From contig NZ_FOYD01000013.1 of NCBI RefSeq assembly GCF_900115905.1, positions 1 through 64,000 of the forward strand: 64,000 nucleotides of DNA, given 5' to 3'. This document shows, piece after piece, positions 27,813 to 36,532 of the stretch. The notes under the pieces are model-generated. The model had not been told where the DNA came from. It searched no databases and was given only the letters and a program-made list of their open reading frames with translations. Position numbers and translations under genes: made by a program. The first letter of the stretch is position 1. Every line of letters starts with the position of its first letter. The stretch comes from Halopseudomonas formosensis. GTDB lineage: Bacteria; Pseudomonadota; Gammaproteobacteria; Pseudomonadales; Pseudomonadaceae.

Positions 27813-28478
27813 TCAGGACTTCAGAAAGCCGTTTTCGGCGAGAAATGCCATGCTGATGCCGCCACCGGCACCGGATTCGGCGGCCTTGTCACCCAGCAGC
27901 AGGCGCTCCAGGTAGCGAGCAATCACGTCCACCTCGAGGTTCACCCGGGTACCGGGCTGATAGTCACCCATGATGGTTTCCTGCAGGGTGTGCGGCACTA
28001 TGTTCAGATCGAACACCGCTCCATCCACGCCATTGACCGTCAGGCTGGTGCCGTCCACGGTGATCGAGCCCTTCTGGGCTATGTATCTGGCCAGCTCCGC
28101 CGGTGCCTCGATGCGAAAGCGCACCGAACGGGCCTCATCCTCGCGTGACAGCACCTGACCGACGCCATCCACATGGCCACTGACCAGATGACCGCCCAGC
28201 CGGGTGGTGGCGGTCAGGGCCTTTTCCAGGTTGACCCGGCTGCCGACCTTGAGCTGGGTAAAGGCGCTGCGACGCATGGTTTCCTGGCTGACATCGGCCC
28301 AGAAACCGTCACCGGGCAGTTCCACCACGGTCAGACAGACGCCGTTCACGGCAATGCTGTCGCCCAGCTTGACGTCGCCCAGGTCCAGCTTGCCGGTTCT
28401 GACCTGAACCCGCACATCACCGCCGCGCGGCTGCAGACTGGCGATCTGCCCTGTTGCTTCGATTATTCCGGTAAACAT
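27813..28478 (-). CDS. ribC: riboflavin synthase (alpha chain)
   Basis: Dismutates two lumazines to riboflavin. The 221-residue protein has two tandem beta-barrel repeats, the first beginning MFTGIIEATG and the second HLVSGHVDGVG near residue 98, plus the conserved NGVCLTV and DGTSLTVN motifs. The start at 28478 is the canonical one, with GAGG upstream. The gene is called ribE in some nomenclatures. A 119-bp gap separates it from ribD. Confidence 0.96.
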   Translation of the reverse strand: MFTGIIEATGQIASLQPRGGDVRVQVRTGKLDLGDVKLGDSIAVNGVCLTVVELPGDGFWADVSQETMRRSAFTQLKVGSRVNLEKALTATTRLGGHLVSGHVDGVGQVLSREDEARSVRFRIEAPAELARYIAQKGSITVDGTSLTVNGVDGAVFDLNIVPHTLQETIMGDYQPGTRVNLEVDVIARYLERLLLGDKAAESGAGGGISMAFLAENGFLKS

Positions 28479-28556
28479 CTTTGCCTCGGTTAGCTGTGCA
28501 TTTTCCAGCGGCGCGGCCGCATCTGGCGCAGCCGACATGGAGAAGGGATCCGGGCA

Positions 28557-28593
28557 ATTATAAGCGGGTCGGGCCGATATCGACAGCCCGACC
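28557..28593 (-). promoter_or_regulatory. hairpin and -10 box in the ribD-ribC gap
   Basis: On the minus strand a perfect 8-bp stem (28586-28593 with 28567-28574, 11-nt loop) is followed by a perfect TATAAT (28557-28562). There is no T-run, so this looks more like an operator or attenuator over a promoter for ribC-ribBA than a terminator. No FMN riboswitch (RFN) consensus is present here or elsewhere in the rib cluster. Confidence 0.35.
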
Positions 28594-28597
28594 GTGG

Positions 28598-29731
28598 TCA
28601 ATCGGCCTGTGCGCGGCTCGGGTGGGCGGTGATGCGCCAGTCCCTGCCCAGGGCGCGCAGGTCGATGATCTGCAGATCCCCGGCCTGGGCCATGGCGTCG
28701 AAGGGCAGCTGCAGCAAAGGTCGGGCGTTGCTGCCGAGCAGGCGCGGCGCCATATAGACGACCAGTTCATCGACCAGTCCGGCCTGCCAGAAGGCCCCGG
28801 CCAGGGCGGCACCCGATTCCACCAGGACCTCGTTGCAGCCGCGCCGGGCCAGCTCGGCCAGCAGGCCGGGCAGGTCCACTCTGGCGTTCTGTCCGGGCAG
28901 TGCCAGCAGCTCCAGCTGCGGACGCTGATACTCAGCCTCGCGGCCCATGGCATCGGAGCAGACCACCAGCACGGGCCCTGGCTCGTGGAACAGCCGCCGG
29001 TCCAGCGGTACCCGCAGGCGACCATCGACCAGTACCCGCAGCGGCTGGCGCTGCGCCACCTGGGCAGCCAGCTCCGGCGCCAGCCCCAGCTCGGCAGCGC
29101 GCACGGTCAGAGCCGAATCGTCCAGCAGCACACTGTCGGCACCGCTGATGATGGCGCCACTGCGCGCCCGCAGGCGCTGCACATCGGCCCGCGCCTGCGG
29201 ACCGGTAATCCACTGGCTCTCGCCACTGGCCATGGCGGTACGACCATCCAGACTCATCGCCAGCTTCAGCCGCACCCAGGGCAGACCCTGCTGCATGCGC
29301 TTGATGAAACCCGGATTCAGCTGCCCGGCCTCGGCTTCCAGCAACCCGCACTGCACCTCGACACCGGCCTCCCTCAGACGCTGCAGGCCGCGCCCGGCGA
29401 CCTGCGGATTGGGGTCCTGCATGGCCGCCACCACGCGGCTCACGCCGGCGGCGACCAGCGCATCGGCACAGGGCGGGGTCTTGCCGAAGTGGCTGCAGGG
29501 TTCCAGGGTGACGTAGGCGGTGGCGCCCCGGGCCAGCTCGCCGGCCTGGCGCAGTGCATTGACCTCGGCGTGGCCCTCGCCGGCGCGCACATGCCAACCC
29601 TCGCCGACGATACGGCCGTCGCGTACCAGTACGCAGCCGACCCGTGGATTGGGTTCGGTGGTGTAGAGCCCCCGCTCGGCCAGGCGGATGGCTCTGGCCA
29701 TCAGCGCCTGATCGCTCAGCGCCTCAGCCAT
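28598..29731 (-). CDS. ribD: bifunctional pyrimidine deaminase/reductase RibD
   Basis: Second and third steps of riboflavin synthesis. In the 377-residue protein the N-terminal deaminase (about 1-145) binds zinc with H54 (HAEV), C79 ([11 protein letters not shown]) and C88; the C-terminal reductase domain follows, with SLDGRTA and a G-x-x-S-x-x-LLDD segment. It overlaps the end of nrdR by 8 bp, the usual nrdR-ribD coupling. Confidence 0.96.
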   Translation of the reverse strand: MAEALSDQALMARAIRLAERGLYTTEPNPRVGCVLVRDGRIVGEGWHVRAGEGHAEVNALRQAGELARGATAYVTLEPCSHFGKTPPCADALVAAGVSRVVAAMQDPNPQVAGRGLQRLREAGVEVQCGLLEAEAGQLNPGFIKRMQQGLPWVRLKLAMSLDGRTAMASGESQWITGPQARADVQRLRARSGAIISGADSVLLDDSALTVRAAELGLAPELAAQVAQRQPLRVLVDGRLRVPLDRRLFHEPGPVLVVCSDAMGREAEYQRPQLELLALPGQNARVDLPGLLAELARRGCNEVLVESGAALAGAFWQAGLVDELVVYMAPRLLGSNARPLLQLPFDAMAQAGDLQIIDLRALGRDWRITAHPSRAQAD

Positions 29732-30191
29732 CGGCGGGCTCGCCGCGGGACAGCCGATCGATTTCCTCGCGGAACTGGTTCAGATCCTGGAAGCGGCGAT
29801 AGACCGAGGCAAAGCGGATATAGGCCACCTCATCCAGTTCCTTGAGTTCGGCCATGACCATCTCGCCGACCACCATGGCCTTGACCTCGCGCTCACCGGT
29901 GGCGCGCAGGCGGTGCTTGATCCGCCCCAGAGCGGCCTCTATCTGCTCGACGCTGACCGGACGCTTTTCCAGAGCGCGCAGCAGACCGGCGCGCAGCTTG
30001 TCCTCATCGAAGGGCTGGCGGCGACCGTCCTGCTTGATGATGCGCGGCAGCACCAGTTCGGCGGTCTCGAAGGTGGTGAAACGCTCCTGGCAGGCCAGGC
30101 ATTCCCGGCGGCGACGCACCTGGGCGCCGTCGGCTACCAGTCTGGAGTCGATCACTTTGGTGTCATTGGCACTGCAGAACGGACAGTACAT
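29724..30191 (-). CDS. nrdR: transcriptional repressor NrdR
   Basis: ATP/dATP-sensing repressor of ribonucleotide reductase genes. The 155-residue protein has the N-terminal zinc ribbon C3-x2-C6 ... C31-x2-C34 followed by an ATP-cone domain (about 49-139). It heads the rib operon on the minus strand and is divergent from the methyltransferase gene; no NrdR-box pair was recognised in the 132-bp gap. Confidence 0.96.
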   Translation of the reverse strand: MYCPFCSANDTKVIDSRLVADGAQVRRRRECLACQERFTTFETAELVLPRIIKQDGRRQPFDEDKLRAGLLRALEKRPVSVEQIEAALGRIKHRLRATGEREVKAMVVGEMVMAELKELDEVAYIRFASVYRRFQDLNQFREEIDRLSRGEPADG

Positions 30192-30323
30192 ATCGCATCA
30201 TTCCCGGAATCGGAGGCGCGCCTAGCATACCGCCTGCCCCCCGCCAGTAAAAGGGCATGGCGGTTTCACCGGAGCCGGCGATCTGGCTACAATGCCGGCC
30301 TCTCTTCCAGTCGGTTCTGCACC

Positions 30324-30989
30324 ATGTCGACACCCCGCTTACTTGCCCAGCTCGAGGAATGCCTGCATAAGGTGCTGCCGGATGCGCGTCTGGCGCCCTG
30401 CAGCCTGCCCGGTCTGCCGGAACTGCAGCTGTGGCTGCTGGACCCGGTCAATCTGGACCGGGCCTTTGCCAGCGAGGAAACCCGACGCCTGCTCGAGCAG
30501 CCACCCTACTGGGGCTTCTGCTGGGGCAGTGGTGTGGCCCTGGCCCGCTGGGTACTGGACAACCCGCAGCAGGTGCGCGGCCGACGGGTACTGGATTTCG
30601 GCAGCGGCTCGGGCGTGGTCGCCCTGGCCTGCAGCGCGGTCGGCGCCAGCCGCAGCATCGCCTGCGATCTGGATCAGGGCGCCCAGCTGGCCAGCGCGCT
30701 GAATGCCGAACTCAACGGGCTGCCCATCGAGCTGGCCGATGACTACTTTGCGGTGACCGGCGAGCTGGATCTGATCCTGGCCGCGGATGTGCTCTACGAC
30801 AGCGACAACCGCCCCTTTCTCGAACGCTTCCGGCAACGGGCCGACAGCGTACTGATCGCCGACTCCCGGGTACGCGATCTGCAGCACCCGGGCTACCACA
30901 GGCTCGGCCACCTGCACGGCCAGACCTGGCCGGAACTGGGCGAGCCGGTGGAGTTCCGTCAGGTGGCGCTGTATCAGAGTCTCCCTTGA
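30324..30989 (+). CDS. class I SAM-dependent methyltransferase (PrmA/ETF-beta-KMT-like)
   Basis: Predicted protein methyltransferase. The 221-residue protein has motif I VLDFGSGSGVVALA (about 91-104), an acidic motif II (ACDLDQ) and LILAADVLYD, the form seen in ETF-beta lysine methyltransferases and PrmA-like enzymes. The conserved PYWGFCWGSG before motif I also fits that group. The start at 30324 (MSTPRL) is chosen over the longer open frame because the upstream part is not conserved-looking. Possible promoter boxes are TTTCAC (30264) and TACAAT (30288). Confidence 0.85.
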   Translation: MSTPRLLAQLEECLHKVLPDARLAPCSLPGLPELQLWLLDPVNLDRAFASEETRRLLEQPPYWGFCWGSGVALARWVLDNPQQVRGRRVLDFGSGSGVVALACSAVGASRSIACDLDQGAQLASALNAELNGLPIELADDYFAVTGELDLILAADVLYDSDNRPFLERFRQRADSVLIADSRVRDLQHPGYHRLGHLHGQTWPELGEPVEFRQVALYQSLP

Positions 30990-31045
30990 TAACCGCGGCG
31001 CCGCCCCCAGATAAGCCCTTCAAGCCCTTGCATTCAGGAACCTCA

Positions 31046-31921
31046 ATGAGCCAGTCACCGCATATCTTCGACGTCACCGGCGACACCTTTGATCAGCTGG
31101 TAATCGAGAACTCCCGTCACAAGCCGGTGCTGGTGGACTTCTGGGCCGACTGGTGCGCCCCCTGCAAGGCGCTGATGCCGATGCTGGCCTCCATAACCGA
31201 GAGTTTCGGTGGCGAGCTGCTGCTGGCCAAGGTCAACTGCGACGCGGAGGTGTTTCTCACCGAGCGCTTCGGCATCCGCAGCCTGCCCACGGTGGTGCTG
31301 TTCAAGGATGGCCAGCCGGTGGACGGTTTCGCCGGCATCCAGCCGGAAAGCGCCATCCGTGCCATGCTCGAGCCCCATGTCAGCGCCGCGCCCGCCGAGG
31401 AAGAAGCAGAGGATGTCCAGGCCAGCGTAACGGCGCTGCTGGACGCCGGCCAGCCGGAGCAGGCGATCACCCTGCTGCAGCAGGCCATGGCCGAGCACAC
31501 CAGCGATCCCCTGCTGCTGTTGCTGGCCCGGGCGCTCATGGATACCCGCCAGTTCGACGATGTCGAGGCGGTGCTGAATGCTGTCCAGGATCAGGATGGC
31601 AACAAGCAGGCCCTGGCCGGCCTGCGCGCCGGGCTCGGCTTTGCCCGGCAGACCGCGCAACTGCCCGAGCCGCAGGCGCTGCAGCAACGCCTGCAGGCCA
31701 ACCCGGCGGACAGCGAGGCGCTGTACCAGCTGGCCCTGCATGACCTGGCCCGGGGCCAGGCCGAGGCGGCCCTCAACGCGTTGCTGCACCTGATGCAGAG
31801 TGACCGCAGCTATGGCGACAATGCAGCCCAGCGCACCCTGCTGCAGGCCTTCGAGCTGCTGGGCAACGACCATCCCCTGAGCATCAGCTACCGCCGCCGG
31901 CTGTACCAGCTCCTCTACTGA
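31046..31921 (+). CDS. ybbN: thioredoxin-TPR chaperedoxin (CnoX/YbbN-like)
   Basis: Cytoplasmic holdase-type co-chaperone. In the 291-residue protein an N-terminal thioredoxin domain (about 1-112) has an intact WCAPC site (C37, C40), and the C-terminal half (about 125-285) is a TPR-like helical array (LDAGQPEQAI, ALMDTRQFDD and similar pairs). E. coli CnoX has SXXC instead of CXXC; here both cysteines are kept, so redox activity is possible. The start at 31046 follows AGGAA. Confidence 0.92.
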   Translation: MSQSPHIFDVTGDTFDQLVIENSRHKPVLVDFWADWCAPCKALMPMLASITESFGGELLLAKVNCDAEVFLTERFGIRSLPTVVLFKDGQPVDGFAGIQPESAIRAMLEPHVSAAPAEEEAEDVQASVTALLDAGQPEQAITLLQQAMAEHTSDPLLLLLARALMDTRQFDDVEAVLNAVQDQDGNKQALAGLRAGLGFARQTAQLPEPQALQQRLQANPADSEALYQLALHDLARGQAEAALNALLHLMQSDRSYGDNAAQRTLLQAFELLGNDHPLSISYRRRLYQLLY

Positions 31922-32019
31922 TCCACCTTTTGTCGCATCCCCGGAGAAATGGCGGTGTGCTATGATCGCGCCGCCCGATCAATGAGGAGTCATCTGCAGC
32001 AACACCACGGTCTGCCCCG

Positions 32020-32045
32020 CTCCCCATCCACATTCAACAGGGGAG
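32020..32045 (+). promoter_or_regulatory. hairpin covering the ribosome-binding site of the zinc-ribbon gene
   Basis: CTCCCC (32020-32025) can pair with GGGGAG (32040-32045), the Shine-Dalgarno sequence 8 nt before the ATG at 32053. A G-U and a C-G pair extend the stem by two. The 14-nt loop is plain. Such a stem could lower translation; this is inference from complementarity alone. Confidence 0.3.
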
Positions 32046-32052
32046 TGTCCTC

Positions 32053-32277
32053 ATGAACCTATCGCCCGCCATGCAGCGGTACCTCGATTACATCCAGCAG
32101 CTCGAGGCCCAGGGCACACGGCTGGTGGAATTCCCCTGCCCTGCGTGCGCTGAAGGCATCCTTACCCCGGCAGCTGCGCCCTGTGAAGTCATCGACACCC
32201 TCACCGACTGCCCATACTGCGGCACCCTGTTCCTGATGATCAGCGAAAGCGACCGCGCCCGGGGCATGCTGATGTGA
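32053..32277 (+). CDS. small zinc-ribbon protein
   Basis: Unknown function. The 74-residue protein has two CxxC knuckles (C29/C32 and C53/C56), an extra C44 and a helical N-terminus. The strong GGGGAG before the ATG and the paired cysteines argue for a real gene. It sits between ybbN and the zinc-starvation operon, 29 bp upstream of the Zur-box candidate. Whether it binds zinc or responds to Zur is not shown; it is outside the Zur-controlled transcript. Confidence 0.7.
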   Translation: MNLSPAMQRYLDYIQQLEAQGTRLVEFPCPACAEGILTPAAAPCEVIDTLTDCPYCGTLFLMISESDRARGMLM

Positions 32278-32305
32278 GGAGGCGGGCTGCCACCCGCTCC
32301 GAAAT

Positions 32306-32320
32306 TGTTATAAGGTAACA
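32306..32320 (+). promoter_or_regulatory. Zur box candidate upstream of zrgA
   Basis: TGTTATAAGGTAACA matches 13 of 15 positions of the gammaproteobacterial/Pseudomonas Zur core TGTTATAWTATAACA, with the outer arms TGTTA/TAACA perfect. It lies 27-41 bp upstream of the zrgA ATG and overlaps a possible -10 (TATAAG). P. aeruginosa orthologs of these four genes are, as I recall, induced by zinc depletion. Confidence 0.75.
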
Positions 32321-32346
32321 TCCTGAGCCATCAATGGAGCTACAGG

Positions 32347-32901
32347 ATGCGTCGACTCTCTTCCCTGCCCCTCGCCCTGCTGGCCGCTTTCAGCGCCGGC
32401 ATTCAGGCCCATGACCCCGGCCATCACGGGTCCAATGCCCCCGCCCACCAGCATGGTGTCGGCCAGCTGCATCTGGTGATCGAGCAGGACCAGCTGCATC
32501 TCGAGCTGCAGGTTCCAGCGGACGATCTGCTGGGCTTCGAGCACGCTCCCAGCACCGCGGAGCAGCACGCGGCTCTCGCTGCCCTGCAAGAAACCCTGCA
32601 GCAACCCGAACGGCTGTTCCGCCTGCCCGCGCCCGCCCGTTGCGAGCTGGAGGCAAGCGAGCTGCACAGCAGTCTGTTTGCCCCTGCCGACCCCGCCATC
32701 GAACATGGGCGACATGGGGAACATGCGGATATCAGTGCCCGCTACCAATTCCGCTGCGCGGCAATGCCCCGGCTGCAACAAGTGGAAATACTTGTGTTCG
32801 ACCTGTTTCCCAATAGTCAACGACTGGTATTGCAGGCGATCACCCCCAAAGGCCAGACTGGCGCCGAGCTGACCGCAAAACGCAATCTGGTCGATCTGTG
32901 A
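32347..32901 (+). CDS. zrgA: ZrgA-like zinc-uptake periplasmic protein (DUF2796)
   Basis: Predicted periplasmic zinc-binding protein. The 184-residue protein has a signal peptide (1-21, cut before HDPGHH) and a histidine-rich N-terminus (H22, H26, H27, H34, H36, H42), plus a second histidine cluster HGRHGEH near 120. The family was linked to zinc uptake in Vibrio through ZrgA. It is first in a zrgA-ATPase-permease-DUF3299 operon; its TGA overlaps an in-frame GTG of the next gene. Confidence 0.87.
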   Translation: MRRLSSLPLALLAAFSAGIQAHDPGHHGSNAPAHQHGVGQLHLVIEQDQLHLELQVPADDLLGFEHAPSTAEQHAALAALQETLQQPERLFRLPAPARCELEASELHSSLFAPADPAIEHGRHGEHADISARYQFRCAAMPRLQQVEILVFDLFPNSQRLVLQAITPKGQTGAELTAKRNLVDL

Positions 32902-32918
32902 ATCACCCGAGCAAGTCC

Positions 32919-33632
32919 ATGTCCCTACCCGTGATCCAGCTGGAAAACCTGGTGTTCGCCTGGCCCGGCCAGTCACCGCTGCTGGATATCGAACACTTCA
33001 CCCTGGCTGCCGGCGAACGGGTCTTTCTCAAGGGCCCCTCCGGCAGCGGCAAGACCACCCTGCTCGGCCTGCTGGGTGGCGTGCAGTTGCCCGCGAGCGG
33101 ACGCATCCAGCTGCTGGGTCAGGATCTGGCACGCCTGTCCGGCTCCCGTCGGGATCGCTTCCGGGCCGACCACAGCGGCTACATCTTCCAGATGTTCAAC
33201 CTGCTGCCCTACCTCTCGGTGCTGGAGAACATCAGCCTGCCGTGCCGCTTCTCGGCACTGCGCCGCCGGCGCGCCATCCAGCGCCACGGCAGCGTCGAGG
33301 CCGCCGCCCGGCACCTGCTTGCGCACCTGGGGCTGGATCGACAGGAACTGCTGCGCCGCGCGGTAACCGAGCTGTCCATAGGTCAGCAGCAACGGGTGGC
33401 CGCCGCCCGGGCGCTGATCGGCAGCCCGGAGCTGGTGATCGCCGACGAGCCGACCTCGGCACTGGACGCCGACGCCCGGGAAGCCTTCCTGAATCTGCTG
33501 TTTGTGGAGTGCCAGGCGGCGGGCAGCAGCCTGCTGTTCGTCAGCCATGACGGTGCGCTGGAGCGCCTGTTCGACCGCAGCCTGTCACTGAGTGAACTCA
33601 ATCGCGCCACCCCCGACGGAGGACTGGACTGA
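32919..33632 (+). CDS. ABC transporter ATPase (MacB/LolD class)
   Basis: ATP-binding subunit of the exporter-type ABC pair encoded here. The 237-residue protein has Walker A GPSGSGKTT at 39-47, the signature LSIGQQQR at 152-159 and Walker B with D176-E177. The start at 32919 (MSLPVIQL) is preferred on sequence grounds; a GTG at 32898 that overlaps the zrgA stop is the alternative. The stop overlaps the permease ATG (TGATG). Likely substrate unknown; context says zinc-limitation response. Confidence 0.9.
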   Translation: MSLPVIQLENLVFAWPGQSPLLDIEHFTLAAGERVFLKGPSGSGKTTLLGLLGGVQLPASGRIQLLGQDLARLSGSRRDRFRADHSGYIFQMFNLLPYLSVLENISLPCRFSALRRRRAIQRHGSVEAAARHLLAHLGLDRQELLRRAVTELSIGQQQRVAAARALIGSPELVIADEPTSALDADAREAFLNLLFVECQAAGSSLLFVSHDGALERLFDRSLSLSELNRATPDGGLD

Positions 33633-34894
33633 TGTATCTGTTGCGTCTGGCCCTGCGCAGCCTGCTTAACCGCCGCTTCTCGGCCCTGTTGACGGTGCTG
33701 GCCATCGCCCTGAGCATCACCCTGCTGCTGGGTGTGGAGAAGATCCGCACCGAAGCCCGCGCCAGCTTTGCCGGCACCATCTCCGGCACCGACCTGATTG
33801 TCGGGCCGCGCACCGGCTCGGTGCAGCTGCTGCTGTATTCGGTATTTCGCATCGGCCACCCCAGCGCCAACATGCGCTGGGACAGTTTCCAGCGGATCGC
33901 CGACCATCCCCGGGTGGCCTGGGCGCTGCCCATCTCCCTGGGGGACTCGCACCGTGGCTACAAGGTCATGGGCACCAGCGCCGACTACTTCCTGCATTAC
34001 CGCCACGGGCGCGACCGTGCACTGGCCTTCGCCGAAGGCAAGGCCTTTGCCGATCTCTATGATGCGGTGCTGGGTGCCGATGTCGCCCGCGAGCAGGGCT
34101 ATGTGCTGGGCAGCGAACTGGTGCTGGCCCATGGCACCGGCTCGGTGAGTTTCGTCGAGCACGCAGACAAGCCCTTCCGCGTCAGCGGCATTCTCGAGAA
34201 GACCGGCACCCCGGTGGACCGCACCATCCATGTCAGCCTGCAGGGGCTGGAAGCGCTGCACGTCGACTGGCGTCAGGGCATGCCGGCCCGGGGAGCAGCC
34301 CGGATCAGCGCCGAACAGGCCCGCGACATGGCGCTGACCCCGTCGAGCATCACCGCCGCACTGCTTGGACTGGACAGCCGGGTGGCAACCTTCGCCGTGC
34401 AGCGTGATATCAACCGTTTCCCCGATGAGCCGCTGATGGCGGTGCTGCCGGGGGTTGCCCTGCAGGAGCTGTGGAGCCTGCTCGGCGTGGCGGAAAAGGC
34501 CCTGTTCATCGTCTCCGTGTTCGTCGTCCTGACCGGTCTGGTGGGCATGCTCACCGCCATTCTCTCCAGCCTCAACGAACGGCGCCGGGAGATGGCCATA
34601 CTGCGCTCGGTCGGCGCACGTCCACGGCACATCTTCAGCCTGCTGCTGCTCGAGGCCTTCGGCCTGGCGCTGGCCGGTGCCCTGCTCGGGGTCGGCCTGA
34701 TGTATCTGACACTGTGGCTGGCCCAGCCACTGATACTCTCGCACTACGGGCTGTTCATCCCGATCACCGCGCCCGGGCCCTGGGAATGGTCTCTGCTGGG
34801 CGGCATACTGCTGGCGGCAGTGCTGATGGGCAGCGTGCCGGCCTGGCGCGCCTATCGGCAATCCCTGATCGACGGCCTGTCGATCCGCACCTGA
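33632..34894 (+). CDS. FtsX-type ABC permease
   Basis: MacB/FtsX-family integral membrane protein. The 420-residue protein has one N-terminal membrane helix (about 16-36), a large extracytoplasmic domain (about 40-275) and three C-terminal helices (about 288-312, 335-365, 383-405) with the FtsX-typical cytoplasmic loop ERRREMAILRSVGA. Such permeases usually act on periplasmic or lipoprotein substrates rather than moving ions, so a mechanotransmission or extrusion role is possible. Coupled to the ATPase by TGATG. Confidence 0.9.
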   Translation: MYLLRLALRSLLNRRFSALLTVLAIALSITLLLGVEKIRTEARASFAGTISGTDLIVGPRTGSVQLLLYSVFRIGHPSANMRWDSFQRIADHPRVAWALPISLGDSHRGYKVMGTSADYFLHYRHGRDRALAFAEGKAFADLYDAVLGADVAREQGYVLGSELVLAHGTGSVSFVEHADKPFRVSGILEKTGTPVDRTIHVSLQGLEALHVDWRQGMPARGAARISAEQARDMALTPSSITAALLGLDSRVATFAVQRDINRFPDEPLMAVLPGVALQELWSLLGVAEKALFIVSVFVVLTGLVGMLTAILSSLNERRREMAILRSVGARPRHIFSLLLLEAFGLALAGALLGVGLMYLTLWLAQPLILSHYGLFIPITAPGPWEWSLLGGILLAAVLMGSVPAWRAYRQSLIDGLSIRT

Positions 34895-34904
34895 AGGAGA
34901 CAGC

Positions 34905-35423
34905 ATGAAACCGGCGTTATACCTGATCGCGGGGATACTGCTGCTGAGCGGCAGCGCGCTGGCCGGTATGCCCATGGAAATCGGCTGGGCCGAACTTCTT
35001 CCTCCGGAGCTGCGAGACCGGCCATTGATGCCCGAACCGGTTCACGACCTGAGTGCGCTGGGCGAGTTCGACGAGGAGCTGCTGGGTGACCCGGCGGTCC
35101 AGCTCGAGCCGGCGGCGCCGGTAGTGGCGGAACTCGATGGCCGCCACATCCGCCTGCCCGGTTACATAGTGCCGCTGGGCATCACCGAGGCCATGGAGGT
35201 CGAGGAGTTCCTGCTGGTGCCCTGGTTCGGCGCCTGCATCCATGTGCCGCCGCCGCCCTCTAACCAGATAGTGCACGTACGCAGCACCAGCGGCATCCCG
35301 CTGGATGCGCTGTACCAGCCGTTCTGGATTTCCGGGGAGGTGCGGGTGGAGCAGGTGGAAAGCGAGATGGCCACCGCCGGCTACCGGATCAGCGCAGCCA
35401 GCGTGGAGCCCTATCTGTACTGA
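34905..35423 (+). CDS. DUF3299 periplasmic protein
   Basis: Function unknown. The 172-residue protein has a signal peptide (1-20) and the family core around residues 80-130: LPGYIVPLG followed by FGACIHVPPPPSNQIVHV. The conserved cysteine and histidine there could bind metal. It is last in the Zur-type operon, 10 bp after the permease, with an AAGGAG site. Its TGA abuts the stop of the convergent TPR gene (TGATCA), leaving no intergenic space. Confidence 0.87.
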   Translation: MKPALYLIAGILLLSGSALAGMPMEIGWAELLPPELRDRPLMPEPVHDLSALGEFDEELLGDPAVQLEPAAPVVAELDGRHIRLPGYIVPLGITEAMEVEEFLLVPWFGACIHVPPPPSNQIVHVRSTSGIPLDALYQPFWISGEVRVEQVESEMATAGYRISAASVEPYLY

Positions 35424-36530
35424 TCAGCTGTTGTCCAGCGCAGACTGGGCATAGCCTTCCCATTGGCGGATCAGCTGTCGCTGCTGCGCGCTGGCGCCGG
35501 ACTGGGCCCGCTTGAGGGTACCCAGCAACTCTTGCCACTGCCCGTCCTCCAGCTGGAAGCCGGCCACACGCAGCCAGTGGTCGGCCCGGTTGCTGCCGTT
35601 GGCCAATGCCGCCCAGGCTTCCCGGGCCCGCTGGCGGTCCCGGGCCAGGGTCCAGAGTTGCGCCAGACGCTCCTGATGGGCAGCATCCCGGGGCAGCAGC
35701 TGCTGTGCCATCAGCTCCTCCAGCAGACGTGCAGCCTGCCAGGGCGCCCCGGCATTGACCTGCAGCGCCACCAGGTTGTCCAGATCCCGAGCACCCAGCC
35801 CGACTCCGGCCTCATGGGCCAGACGCAGGGTAGCCGCAGCGGCGCGCTGCTCCCCCGCCTGACTCTGCAGGGCGGCCAGTTGCCGCCAGTGTTCGGCCCG
35901 GGCCGGGTCGCGCTTGAGCAGCACCTTCTGCCACTGGGCAGCGCGGCCATGGTCGCCCTGCTCGTAACTCATGCCCACCAGCAGCTGATACCAGACGTCA
36001 TCGGCGGCGGCATTGGCGCGCACCACCTCCTCGGCCAGCGGGATGGCCCGACGATACTCCCGCAGCCGGCTGTAGCACTGCACCAGCAACTGGGTCTGCT
36101 CCAGGTTCAGGCCAGCCTGCCGGCGCTCCTGCTCCAGCAGCCGGGCGGCCTCGGCAAACTCTTCCCGGGAGGCCAGCAGCTGGGCCAGATTGAGCCTGTC
36201 CTGGCGCGCCGCCTCCGGCTCCAGTCGATCATGGGCCAGGGCCTTGCGCAGCCAGCCGATGGCTGCCTCGTACTGCCCGGCACTGATGGCCACATAGCCG
36301 AGACGTTGCTGAATCAGTGCCAGCTCCAGACTCCCGGCCGGGGCCTGTTCCAGCGCGGAGTCGAGCAGGCGGCGGGCCTGGGCCAGATCACCCTTCTGCT
36401 GTGCCTGCTGCGCGCTGTTCAGCGCGGTGAAGACCACCGGACTGATCGCCTGCTGAGCCATACCCAGTGCCGGTGCCAGCAGCAGAGCGAGCCCCAGCAG
36501 GACGTTGCGACAATGTCGGACAGCGGCCAT
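35424..36530 (-). CDS. TPR-repeat periplasmic protein of the TtpC-TonB operon
   Basis: The 368-residue protein has a signal peptide (1-25, ending ALGMAQ) and a chain of tetratricopeptide-like helical pairs from about 35 to 360. It closes a six-gene operon with an energy-transducing TonB system; TPR proteins occupy this place in Vibrio TonB2-type loci, where they are thought to help assemble the complex. Two bp separate it from tonB. Its stop directly abuts the DUF3299 stop. Confidence 0.82.
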   Translation of the reverse strand: MAAVRHCRNVLLGLALLLAPALGMAQQAISPVVFTALNSAQQAQQKGDLAQARRLLDSALEQAPAGSLELALIQQRLGYVAISAGQYEAAIGWLRKALAHDRLEPEAARQDRLNLAQLLASREEFAEAARLLEQERRQAGLNLEQTQLLVQCYSRLREYRRAIPLAEEVVRANAAADDVWYQLLVGMSYEQGDHGRAAQWQKVLLKRDPARAEHWRQLAALQSQAGEQRAAAATLRLAHEAGVGLGARDLDNLVALQVNAGAPWQAARLLEELMAQQLLPRDAAHQERLAQLWTLARDRQRAREAWAALANGSNRADHWLRVAGFQLEDGQWQELLGTLKRAQSGASAQQRQLIRQWEGYAQSALDNS

Positions 36531-36532
36531 GG

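Noticed and set aside
26639-28597. FMN riboswitch in the rib cluster
   Set aside because: None of the intergenic gaps contains the conserved RFN sequence blocks; the gaps are only 22-119 bp.
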